From the NCBI GenBank assembly GCA_017410375.1, contig JAFQQW010000061.1, forward strand, positions 1 to 64,000: DNA of 64,000 bases, read 5' to 3'. The stretch is from Clostridia bacterium (GTDB taxonomy: Bacteria > Bacillota > Clostridia > RGIG6154). A program made the position numbers and the translations under genes. This document shows, piece after piece, positions 51,966 to 60,400 of this stretch. Positions within the stretch are counted from its first letter, which is position 1; every line of letters begins with the position of its first letter. Under the pieces are notes generated by a model. It saw only the letters and a list, made by a program, of their open reading frames with translations, had not been told where the DNA came from and did no database searches.

Positions 51966-54656
51966 TTATTCTTTAACCTCTCCAACAACTAAGAAGTTAC
52001 CGAAATAGAATTCGTTCTTGTCGTATTCGGCTTTGTTCGCCTGGTAGTCACTCATGGAGGTTTTATTGGGTTTTTCGCTGTCAAGTTCAAAGGTTACGGT
52101 ATGCTCGCCATAGGGCAAGGTAGGCGTAAAGATGTACTGATGACGAAGCTTAGAGCTGTGCGGTGTGTGACGGTTTAAGGTAATGGGTGCGTTGTCATCT
52201 ATAGTCACTTTGAGCTGACCTGCATAGGTCCCGCCTAAGTCAAACACACCGATGGAGGTACCGGTAAAGGTTACGGTTACCTTTGCGCCCGGCTGTTTTG
52301 TACCAATCATTTTGGGGAAGATTTTCTGGAAGGTGGTCATGTAACCGCCGGTATAGGGATACGAGGGGTCATAGCCTGTGCCGTTTGCGGTGTATTCTGT
52401 CCACTCGCCTTCAAATTTTCCGATGTTGTAGTCATACATTTTTGCATTTTCCCAGTTATCTGCATGTAAGGGGGATTTTAATTCATGATTACGGGTAGAA
52501 CCGCTGTTGGTATGCTTATCCATGGTGGCAATGGCACGGGCAACTGCACCTGCGTACAAAATAGAGCCGTCCATGGTGGGATGGGTGCCGTCCGAAGAGA
52601 AGTGGATTTTTCCAGGCTCCGCACTACCGCTTAAGGTTATCTGACCTGCATCATAGTATTCTGCAATCTGGTATGCAAAGCTTACAGAGGGTACGCCATA
52701 GTGTTCGGCAACATTTTCATAGCCACGCTCGTAAGTGGGAACTCTGCCCAGGCTGTAATTGGGAATATTGCCTGCGGTTGCCGTGTAAACCAAAATAATA
52801 TCGGTGCTGTTATCCTGCGCCCAGATTTTACGGATGATACCTTCCATATTCTGTTCCGTACCGCCGTTTACCGCATATTCCACAAACACCAGATCGGGGT
52901 TGTGAGCTAAAATTTCACGGTCTGTACGGCATGCTGCAAGGTCTGCGCCTGTTCCGCTCAAAGAGGTGTCTATCTCTACAACGTTTGCTTTGGGGTACTG
53001 GGCACGAATCCAGTCTAAGGTTTTGCCTCTCCAGCCGTCCTGCTGGGTGATGCTGCCGCCTAAGAAGCCGACTACAACCGTTTCGCCGTTTCTTAATTTG
53101 TTGATGGTATTCACCATTCCGTTGCGTTCTTTAAATTCGTTGGGATTGAAATAGTCTAATTTATAATCGTTTTCGCCAACCGTTCCGCTGTAGCCCGAAA
53201 GGTCTTCGTCTACCACAGCAAAATCTAAAATTTCGCCGCCAAAGCCCTGTACGGCACTGTCTATCAAATCTTTGTCTACATCCGCATCAAATTCCAAATC
53301 CGAAATGATGATTAAACCTCTCGAATCCCAGAACACCTTTTTGCCCATGGCTTCCACCATAGCACGAAGCGGGATGAAGGTACGGTCATTATAGGTATTT
53401 GCAGGGGTATCCAGCACAACGGTTTTGCCGTTTACTTTCATTTCTGCCTGACCTAAAACCAAAGAGAGGTCACGATTGCCTGCCTTTACAGTAACCGCCT
53501 GGGTTGCATCGTCCCAGCCTACGGTTGCGCCAAAGCTTTCGGCAATAAAGCGGACGGGAACTAAAGTTCTGTCGTTTTCGGTAAAGGGAACCACTGCGTC
53601 ATTGGTTGTATCTACTTTTGTTTCTTTGCCCATTACATAAGCCTTGGGATTGCCCAAATAGAGCATAACAGCCTTGCCAAGCTTATTTGTGGGCACATTG
53701 ATTTCGATTTTTTTGCCGCCAGTCATTACATATTCAATCTCCTTTGCAGACGGGCCCACAAAATTGGGGTCGTTGGTAATTGCAAAGCCTTCGCATCTTG
53801 CATAAAAGGCAGAGGCATCAATCATGGAAAAAGTGTGTGTGCCTGCTTCCAGCGAAATTTCTCCCAATTTTTGCCAATTCCAGCCGGATTTGCCGTGGGT
53901 ACCGCCCTTTTCAGGCATTTCGGTTTCGTCTATTGCCACCGCAAAGAAACGGATGCCGGGACGGTCATTGGGGAAGTCCAGTCCGCGTGCCCAAACAGAA
54001 TAGGTACCACCCTGCTTGACTTCAAATTCGGCTTTAGCAGGCTGTGCAGAGTCGGGTGCATTGTCGGTTTTGCCGTAGAAAATGGGCAAAATCGAACCGT
54101 TCGCAGGATCTGTAATTTTCCATGTACCCAAATTCTCCGAAAAATCTTCCACCTTTAAGAATACAGCTTCTTTGTCTGCCGCGAGCTTGTACTCGGTTTC
54201 GGTCGGCTTGGGTGTAGGAGCTGGTGTGGGTGTGGTCGGAGCAGGTGTTGTGCCTGCTTTTGCAGGCGAAAGGGTAATGTCGTAGCTGTAGTTTTTATCT
54301 TCGGTGTTGTCCATATCCATTTTAAAACCCTCGGGCACTTTAAAGTCGATGGCGGTCATTCCGTTTCTGACATCACTTTTTAACACAACAACATCCTTAA
54401 AGAGTACTTCTTTGGAAAAATCTTCTGTGCCATTGTAGGTGACAACACCATTGAGCAAACAGCCTGCCAGCTGATTGGCTTCTGTTACTTCAAAGGGGAA
54501 GTTGTCGGTTTTGACCACCCAACGCTTGTTGCCTGCGCTGCCGGTGTTGTTGACCGTGATTTTAAACGGTTCAAAGTCGGTTGCGTCTGCTGCAAAAACG
54601 GGCAGAAAGCTCAGCACCATGCAAAGCACCAGACAGATTGCGATAACTTTTTTCAT
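51966..54656 (-). CDS. Secreted multidomain SGNH hydrolase (probable carbohydrate esterase)
   Basis: 896 aa. Signal peptide 1-22. Residues 25-133 resemble the ~105-residue C-terminal module of P1-P4. A Pro/Thr linker (133-155), a CBM-like module (160-300; GGTHGKSGWNW) and a PF07833 pair (~325-452; NDRTLVPVRFIAESFG) follow. Residues ~520-710 are an SGNH hydrolase domain: GGSITQQ (S535), VEYAVNGG, and DGTHP (D689/H692). The C-terminal beta domain (~760-896) resembles carbohydrate esterase accessory domains. It is probably an acetyl or other ester remover acting outside the cell. The modules are shuffled relative to P1-P4. Promoter TTGACA/TATAAT at 54688-54716. Confidence 0.9.
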   Translation of the reverse strand: MKKVIAICLVLCMVLSFLPVFAADATDFEPFKITVNNTGSAGNKRWVVKTDNFPFEVTEANQLAGCLLNGVVTYNGTEDFSKEVLFKDVVVLKSDVRNGMTAIDFKVPEGFKMDMDNTEDKNYSYDITLSPAKAGTTPAPTTPTPAPTPKPTETEYKLAADKEAVFLKVEDFSENLGTWKITDPANGSILPIFYGKTDNAPDSAQPAKAEFEVKQGGTYSVWARGLDFPNDRPGIRFFAVAIDETEMPEKGGTHGKSGWNWQKLGEISLEAGTHTFSMIDASAFYARCEGFAITNDPNFVGPSAKEIEYVMTGGKKIEINVPTNKLGKAVMLYLGNPKAYVMGKETKVDTTNDAVVPFTENDRTLVPVRFIAESFGATVGWDDATQAVTVKAGNRDLSLVLGQAEMKVNGKTVVLDTPANTYNDRTFIPLRAMVEAMGKKVFWDSRGLIIISDLEFDADVDKDLIDSAVQGFGGEILDFAVVDEDLSGYSGTVGENDYKLDYFNPNEFKERNGMVNTINKLRNGETVVVGFLGGSITQQDGWRGKTLDWIRAQYPKANVVEIDTSLSGTGADLAACRTDREILAHNPDLVFVEYAVNGGTEQNMEGIIRKIWAQDNSTDIILVYTATAGNIPNYSLGRVPTYERGYENVAEHYGVPSVSFAYQIAEYYDAGQITLSGSAEPGKIHFSSDGTHPTMDGSILYAGAVARAIATMDKHTNSGSTRNHELKSPLHADNWENAKMYDYNIGKFEGEWTEYTANGTGYDPSYPYTGGYMTTFQKIFPKMIGTKQPGAKVTVTFTGTSIGVFDLGGTYAGQLKVTIDDNAPITLNRHTPHSSKLRHQYIFTPTLPYGEHTVTFELDSEKPNKTSMSDYQANKAEYDKNEFYFGNFLVVGEVKE

Positions 54657-54687
54657 AGTATCCCTCTTTCTTTATGAATTTAAATTT

Positions 54688-54745
54688 ATTATACACTTTT
54701 TGCATTTGGATGTCAACAAAAAAAGAGACCGCAGTCTCTTTTTTA
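54688..54745 (-). promoter_or_regulatory. Promoter of the SGNH gene and corA terminator
   Basis: On the minus strand: the corA terminator hairpin AAAAGAGAC/GTCTCTTTT (54719-54745), then TTGACA (54711-54716), 17-bp spacer and TATAAT (54688-54693). Confidence 0.8.
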
Positions 54746-55666
54746 AAATAATTTCTTAATTTTTAAGAATATGCCGACTATAGCAGTGGCTACGACCGAT
54801 ATCACAACAGGAATCCAGAGGGGTGCACCCATGATATGGGTAACATTCATGCCGTAGATACTGGCAATCATGGTGGGCACAGTGAGTAAAATGGACAAAG
54901 AGGTTAAGGTTTTCATAACCATATTCAAGTTGTTGGAAATAATGGAAGAAAAGGCGTCCATAGTACGGGACAGAATGCTGGAATAGATTTCGCAGGTTTC
55001 AATCCCCTGACGCACTTCGATGAGTACATCCTCCATTAAGTCCTGGTCTTCCTCGTACATTTTAATCAGTCTGCCACGCATGAGCTTTTGCAATGTGACC
55101 TGATTGGATTTTAAGGATGTGGAAAAGTAAACCAAGGATTTTTCCAAGTCCAGAAGCTGAATCAGCTCTGCGTTTTTCATGGAAGCGCGTAATTTTTTCT
55201 CCACATGGGTTAAGATTTTGTCCATCTGCTTTAAGTATTGCAGGTAGCGGTTTGCCACGGTATAGAAAAGATTCATGGCAAACTGGGTTTTGTGTTCGGT
55301 TTTGTAGTTTTTTGCCGAGCTGTTGGCAAATTCGCGGATAATGGTATTTTCGCGCAGGCAGACAGTCACCACATTTTCCTTGGTGAAAATCATGCCAAAC
55401 GGCATGGTGGAATAAATAACCGCTTCATCCTCGCGCTCAACACGCGGAATGTCGATTAATACCATGGTTACACCCTCGTCGCTTTCCACACGGGACGATT
55501 CTTCTTCGTCCAATGCGGCACGCAGGAAATCGTCTTCAATTTTTAATTCTTCTTCCAAAAAATCAATTTCCTGTTCGGTGGGGTCTACCACGCTTACCCA
55601 ACAGCCGGGTACTCGCTCGTCTAACTGCATGAGCTTGTTGTCTTCGGTCTGATAGTAGTTAATCAT
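54743..55666 (-). CDS. corA: CorA-family magnesium transporter
   Basis: 307 aa from the ATG at 55666, which has AAAGGAGG 8 nt upstream; the TTG at 55687 overlaps that RBS. A large cytosolic N-terminal domain, a long helix (~150-235) and two C-terminal membrane segments with the signature YGMNVTHIMG (the GMN motif). It moves Mg2+ or Co2+ into the cell as a pentamer. The leader has a 13-codon ORF with DPYP and a perfect 20-nt palindrome before the RBS, suggesting translation-based Mg2+ control. Confidence 0.95.
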   Translation of the reverse strand: MINYYQTEDNKLMQLDERVPGCWVSVVDPTEQEIDFLEEELKIEDDFLRAALDEEESSRVESDEGVTMVLIDIPRVEREDEAVIYSTMPFGMIFTKENVVTVCLRENTIIREFANSSAKNYKTEHKTQFAMNLFYTVANRYLQYLKQMDKILTHVEKKLRASMKNAELIQLLDLEKSLVYFSTSLKSNQVTLQKLMRGRLIKMYEEDQDLMEDVLIEVRQGIETCEIYSSILSRTMDAFSSIISNNLNMVMKTLTSLSILLTVPTMIASIYGMNVTHIMGAPLWIPVVISVVATAIVGIFLKIKKLF

Positions 55667-55719
55667 GAAAAAAACCTCCTTTTTCAAAGAGGCAAATCAA
55701 TTATATAAAATAGTTGATA

Positions 55720-55740
55720 TTGCCCTGCATGCAGGGCAAA
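55720..55740 (-). promoter_or_regulatory. Palindromic hairpin in the corA leader
   Basis: TTGCCCTGCATGCAGGGCAA is a perfect palindrome ahead of the corA RBS (approximately 55720-55740). Upstream CAGGG and ACAGGGTAGCACTGT could pair with parts of it, so the leader could switch between alternative folds. Confidence 0.55.
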
Positions 55741-55764
55741 CAAACACAGTGCTACCCTGTCGCA

Positions 55765-55806
55765 TTAAATTTTTAACTTTAAATTAGGGTACGGGTCCGC
55801 ACTCAT
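55765..55806 (-). CDS. Possible corA leader peptide (13 aa)
   Basis: ATG at 55806 with AAAAGGAG 7 nt upstream encodes MSADPYPNLKLKI and a stop. The DPYP segment (acidic residue and prolines) recalls the leader peptides mgtL and corL, where Pro codons and acid/Pro motifs destabilise ribosomes at low Mg2+. It lies 26 nt after the isomerase stop and ~98 nt before the corA start. Homology to known leaders is not shown, and the case is by analogy. Confidence 0.55.
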   Translation of the reverse strand: MSADPYPNLKLKI

Positions 55807-55832
55807 GTTTTCAACTCCTTTTTTGTTTTTAT

Positions 55833-56645
55833 TTATTTAACCAATGTCAAAGGTGCATTGGTAAAAATCTCTTTTGCATTCTTTGCAAAGTCTGCAACCG
55901 TTAAATCACGGCTGCGCGAAAGTGTTTTGGGACAACCAAAGCGAATTTCGTACATAAACACACCATTATAGTTTATGGTTTGCAACGCACTTAAAACCTT
56001 TTCCCAATTGATATTCCCTTCACCCGGCAACCAATGTCTTTCATCTATAAAATCAAAATCAGACACGTGCAAGGTGATAATTTTATCTCCCAATGCCAAA
56101 ATAGCATCTTCGGGTTTTTCAACCGTAATGTGGTTGGTGTCAAAGCAAATTTTAATGCGATCGTCCTCCGCGGTTAAAAATTGCATTTCTGCAATGGAAT
56201 TGCCAAGACAAGTACGAGGCAAATCTTCCACACAAATTTCTGCACCGTTTTTTCCACATATATCTGCAAGAAAAGAGAGCGACTGTCTTGCATACAGCAA
56301 TCTTTCTGTACGGTCGGCATCTGAAACCGGCTCCAAACAAGGATGTACCACAAATTTGGTTACACCAATTTCCGCACCTTTACAAATGATTTCATTAAAA
56401 TGTGCAAGTGTTTTCTCACGGAAATCCTTATCGCAGGAAGCAATATCACAACTCGATACAAAAGGCAGATGCAAAGACCAAAGGTTTACACCGTATTTTT
56501 GGGCAAAAGAATATATCTTTTGATAATCAAAACAATCATATTCCGTTTCGGAAATTTCCATATCCAAAACATTGTTTTGGGCATAATCCCGGAACAACGA
56601 ATCGTTAAGCTCCTTGCCGCAGGAAGAAAGACCAACACGATACAT
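55833..56645 (-). CDS. Sugar phosphate isomerase/epimerase-like TIM barrel
   Basis: 270 aa. A xylose isomerase-like (AP endonuclease 2) barrel: LWSLHLPF, VVHPCLEP, AEICVEDLPR, KICFDTNHITVE, TLHVSDFDFIDERHWLPGEGNINW. The pattern of metal-binding residues (His, Glu, Asp, His, Glu) is intact. It is likely to act in sugar catabolism, but substrate is not known. The promoter is TTGCAT (56705-56710), 17 bp, TATACT (56682-56687). It is divergent from rlmH and directly upstream of the corA unit. Confidence 0.88.
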   Translation of the reverse strand: MYRVGLSSCGKELNDSLFRDYAQNNVLDMEISETEYDCFDYQKIYSFAQKYGVNLWSLHLPFVSSCDIASCDKDFREKTLAHFNEIICKGAEIGVTKFVVHPCLEPVSDADRTERLLYARQSLSFLADICGKNGAEICVEDLPRTCLGNSIAEMQFLTAEDDRIKICFDTNHITVEKPEDAILALGDKIITLHVSDFDFIDERHWLPGEGNINWEKVLSALQTINYNGVFMYEIRFGCPKTLSRSRDLTVADFAKNAKEIFTNAPLTLVK

Positions 56646-56681
56646 AGCTATTTCTTCTTTCTTTTCTTGTTTACACCAAAC

Positions 56682-56748
56682 AGTATACTCCTCTTTTTAA
56701 AAAAATGCAAGCTTTTTTTCTTGACTTTCCCCATTTTTACTATATAAT
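56682..56748. promoter_or_regulatory. Divergent promoters of the isomerase and rlmH
   Basis: Minus: TTGCAT (56705-56710) with TATACT (56682-56687), 17-bp spacer. Plus: TTGACT (56721-56726), 16-bp spacer, TATAAT (56743-56748). The plus -10 ends only 6 nt before the rlmH ATG. Confidence 0.75.
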
Positions 56749-56754
56749 ATAGGT

Positions 56755-57234
56755 ATGAAGATTAAAATGATTGTTTTAGGCAAGCTGAAAGAAAAATATT
56801 TAAAGGACGGAATCGGGGAATATGTAAAGCGTATGTCCCGTTTTTGCGATACCGAAATCATTGAATTAAACGATGAAAAAATTCCCGACAACCCTTCGCA
56901 GAGCGAGGAAAAAACGGTGCTTGCAAAGGAAGCGGAGCGCATCAAAAAGCACATCGGACAAAAAGATTATGTTATCTCCCTTTGTGTGGAGGGCAAACAG
57001 CTTACTTCCGAGGAGCTGGCATCTAAAATGTCCGACATCTCCCTTTCGGGGTACAGCACGGTGGATTTTATCATTGGCGGCTCTCTGGGACTTGACCCTG
57101 AAATCAAACAACTTTCGCATTTAAAGCTCAGCTTTTCTAAATTCACATTCCCCCATCAGCTGATGCGGTTGATTCTGACAGAACAGCTTTATCGGGCGTT
57201 TAAAATCAATAATAACGAAACCTATCACAAATAA
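56755..57234 (+). CDS. rlmH: 23S rRNA pseudouridine-1915 N3-methyltransferase
   Basis: 159 aa, normal for RlmH, a SPOUT methyltransferase that modifies pseudouridine 1915 in helix 69 of 23S rRNA. MKIKMIVLGKLKEKYL at the start, FIIGGSLGLDPEI (SAM-binding knot) and the C-terminal FTFPHQLMRLILTEQLYRA...NNETYHK are diagnostic. There is no RBS: the -10 box ends 6 nt before the ATG, so the mRNA is probably leaderless. Confidence 0.96.
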   Translation: MKIKMIVLGKLKEKYLKDGIGEYVKRMSRFCDTEIIELNDEKIPDNPSQSEEKTVLAKEAERIKKHIGQKDYVISLCVEGKQLTSEELASKMSDISLSGYSTVDFIIGGSLGLDPEIKQLSHLKLSFSKFTFPHQLMRLILTEQLYRAFKINNNETYHK

Positions 57235-57269
57235 AACCAACAAAAAGACAACTTTTTGTTGGTTTTGTT
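57235..57269 (+). terminator. rlmH terminator made of two inverted ACCAACAAAAA boxes
   Basis: AAAACCAACAAAAAG/CTTTTTGTTGGTTTT hairpin. Its arms (57236-57246 and 57253-57263) equal the ACCAACAAAAA core of the P1 promoter element. It may also be a regulator site for P4, ~90 bp downstream. Confidence 0.8.
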
Positions 57270-57338
57270 TTATGTGAAAATCCCTGTGCGCCCTTTTAAA
57301 AACAACAAGCTTTAAATTTTTCTCCAAAATGGAATGAA

Positions 57339-57395
57339 ACCTACAAAAATCCATGTAAAAAGAGTTTTTTTACTGATATAATGAAGAAAAGGAGG
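57339..57395 (+). promoter_or_regulatory. P4 promoter with conserved activator-type element
   Basis: ACCTACAAAAATCCATGTAA (57339-57358) matches the P1 element at 18 of 20 positions. The -10 TATAAT is at 57377-57382, with the same element-to-(-10) distance as in P1. There is no TTGACA. GGAGG (57391-57395) precedes the ATG. Confidence 0.7.
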
Positions 57396-57403
57396 ATTTA
57401 TAT

Positions 57404-60400
57404 ATGAAAAAGTTACTTTCTGTTTTGCTTGCTTTATCTCTTTTGGCAAGCCTGATGCCTATGACGGCTTTCGCAGCTGACGAAATCGTTTTTAAGGCAG
57501 ACAAGACCTACATTGTATTAGGTCCTGACGGATTTACAAGCTACGGCGCGTTTAAATCCGTTGAAGACGGTACCACCGGCTATAAAATCATCACCGGCGG
57601 TATTGACAAAGACATCAACACAAAAGACACCGCAGACATTAAAATTTGTCTGCCCAAGGACGGTGTGTACAAGATTTATGCGCTGTCTAAAGACTTTACC
57701 ACCAACCCCGGCATTCGTTTTTACGATATCCGTGTGGGTGACACAAAGACGTTTCGCACCGGTAACCACGGCAAGCAGGGGTATTTCTGGCAAAGCTCGG
57801 ACGCCTTTTCCTGCTACGGCGGTGAAATGCCCTTGTCTGTGATAGACGCATCGGGCAACTATGCAAGATGTGCGGCAATTGTCATCACAGACGATTTAAG
57901 TTTTAATCCCTCTTCCGCGCCCGAGGCTGTAAAAAAGATGATTGCAGAGCGTCAGTACAAAGAAGGCGATTTAACCTACTCTGCCGTTACTTTAGAGGGC
58001 AGACCTGATTCGGAAATCGCAATCAACTTAAACGGTCAGTGGATGACCTTTGATGTAGACCCTGTTTTGATGAACGACAGAACCATGGTGCCCTTCCGTG
58101 CGATTTTTGAGGCTCTTGGTTGTACCGTTTCCTGGGATGATGAAAACCAGGTTGCAAAGGGACAGAGAAACGGCGTTATCATTGAGCTTCCCATCGGCTA
58201 CACCACCGCAAAGGTTGGGGACATGAGCTACACCTTAGACCAGCCTGCAGTATTAAAGGATAGCAGAACACTCGTTCCGCTCCGCTTTGTATCGGAAGCT
58301 TTGGGGGCACAGGTTAAATGGGACGATCCTACACAAACCGTAAGCATTTTAGCGCCCATCCCGGACGAAATGGTGCTGTTCGGCCAAAAGTCCTACAGCG
58401 ATGTGGGTACCTGGAGTGTGGACACCGCCGCCGGCGTGGACACCCTGATGGGTGAAGCGATGATTGGTACGCAGCCCGGTTCCGGCTCTAAATTAGAGGA
58501 TGCGGACACCACAAACAACAAGCCTGCAATTGCAAACTTCTCGTTAAGTCAGGGCGGTACATACAGAGTATGGGTAAGCTCCCGCGACTTTGCCACCAAT
58601 CAGCAGGGCGACCGTTTCTTCCAGGTTTCTTTTAACGACCAACCCATGATGGAACACAAGTACGGCACCCACGGCGGTACAGGCTATGCCTGGGCATCAG
58701 GCGGTACGGTTGAACTGCCTGCAGGGGAAAACACCCTTTATGTGCATGACACCTCCGGCTTCTTTGCAAGATTTGACGGTATTTTACTTTCTAAGGATTT
58801 AGAGTATGTTCCTTCCAGCAACTATGCGGATTTAAGCAAGCTGGTGCTCCCCTATGACAACACACCGTCTCTGCCCAGAAGCTTCCCGCTTTATGCCAAC
58901 GAGCAGAGCGACCCGACCGAATCTTATTCCATTGAAAGCGAACAGAATAAGGTTGTATTTTATAAAGTTCCCACCTCTAAAGGGCAGGTTATTCAAAACG
59001 AAATTTACGCAAAAGAGGACGGCGCTTGGGTGAAAACCAAAAACCGTAACGAAGATTTAGGCTATATGGTTATGCAGGCGGACAAAGCAAGCTACAGTGT
59101 AGCAGAAGGCAAATTCGGCTTAAACTACAGCTATACCATAAACGGCAAGAGCTACGGAAGCTTGTCCTCCAATCCGTATTTGGCAGGTATTCCGCATCAC
59201 TTTATTCCCACCGATTACACCGTAAACGGCAACAGCGTGACCTTGCTTTCTTCAAACGAAGCAGGTACACTTTCTGCTACCTGGTCTTTCGATGACAATC
59301 CGTATCCGCTGGTTTCCATCGATTTCACACCTGCAAAAGACGGCGTATATTCTGTTGTGGCATGGGAAGGCAAGGGCTTTACCGCAGAGCAGTTTGAATA
59401 TGCCTTAGCACCCTTTAGAATTCAGTACAAGCGTGTACCCGAAGAGCCGCAGCTGATGACCGAAATGTATCTGTTTACCCCCATGGGTACTTATACACTT
59501 TATGAAAACAATGAATACAGCGCAAAACCTGTTACCAAAGGTGTTGTGCTTGACCCGAGCTGGATTCCCAAGCGCTGGGTATACAAGGATAACAATCTGT
59601 TTGGTATTTCCATGAAAACGGTAGACCTTGCCCATCGTGGCACGGTGTTTGCGCCCGTCCTGGGTGCGGAAGAATCGGTTATGCCTGCAGGCGTGCCTTA
59701 CAATGTAAGAGTACGCATGGTATCCGATGTGGCAAGCTGGTCGGACAACTACCACAACACCGTAACCAACCTCTTTGATGTAAACGACTACAGAAAGAAT
59801 TACGAAAATTCTTTAAACGAAGCCATTTTTAACACCAGAAGCTTAATGCTGGACGACAAGTACGGCGGATGGGATCAATATGACAAGGCACATTACAACA
59901 TGGAGGGCATGAATGTAACCTCTGTGGCAAACTCCATGGCGGCTTTGCAGGCATATCTGTTGTCCGAGGACGAGGAAATGCTGGAAAAACGTGCCATCCC
60001 GACCCTTGCCAACACATTAACCCGCGGTCATATTCACTTTAACAGAACCGGTGTTGCAGGCGGTGGCGGCTACTGGCAGCCCAAAACCGAGCCGGATCCC
60101 ATTGGCGAACCCGTTTCCGGTTTTAACGCAAACGTAATCGGCGGTATGTATGAAATGACCCATGGCGGTGTGCCCTATCTTTTAAATTACGGTCTGCAGA
60201 AAGGTAAAACCGAGGTTACAAATTCCTACGGCTCTATCGCCTCTTTCTCCAACGACCTTTCCATGTACAAGTATACCGGTGACAAAAAATATTTGGATAC
60301 TGCCATTGAAAAGGCAGACAAATACTTAGAAAACACCGTTTATGCAGAAAGCACACAGCAACCCGAGTTCAGTCTGTTCATTTACATTTCTTACTATCCG

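Noticed and set aside
53835-54158. 107-aa plus-strand frame
   Set aside because: Antisense of the secreted SGNH gene, with no supporting features.
55687-55832. M-box magnesium riboswitch upstream of corA
   Set aside because: Leader is too short and lacks recognisable M-box consensus; the small ORF and palindrome explain it better.
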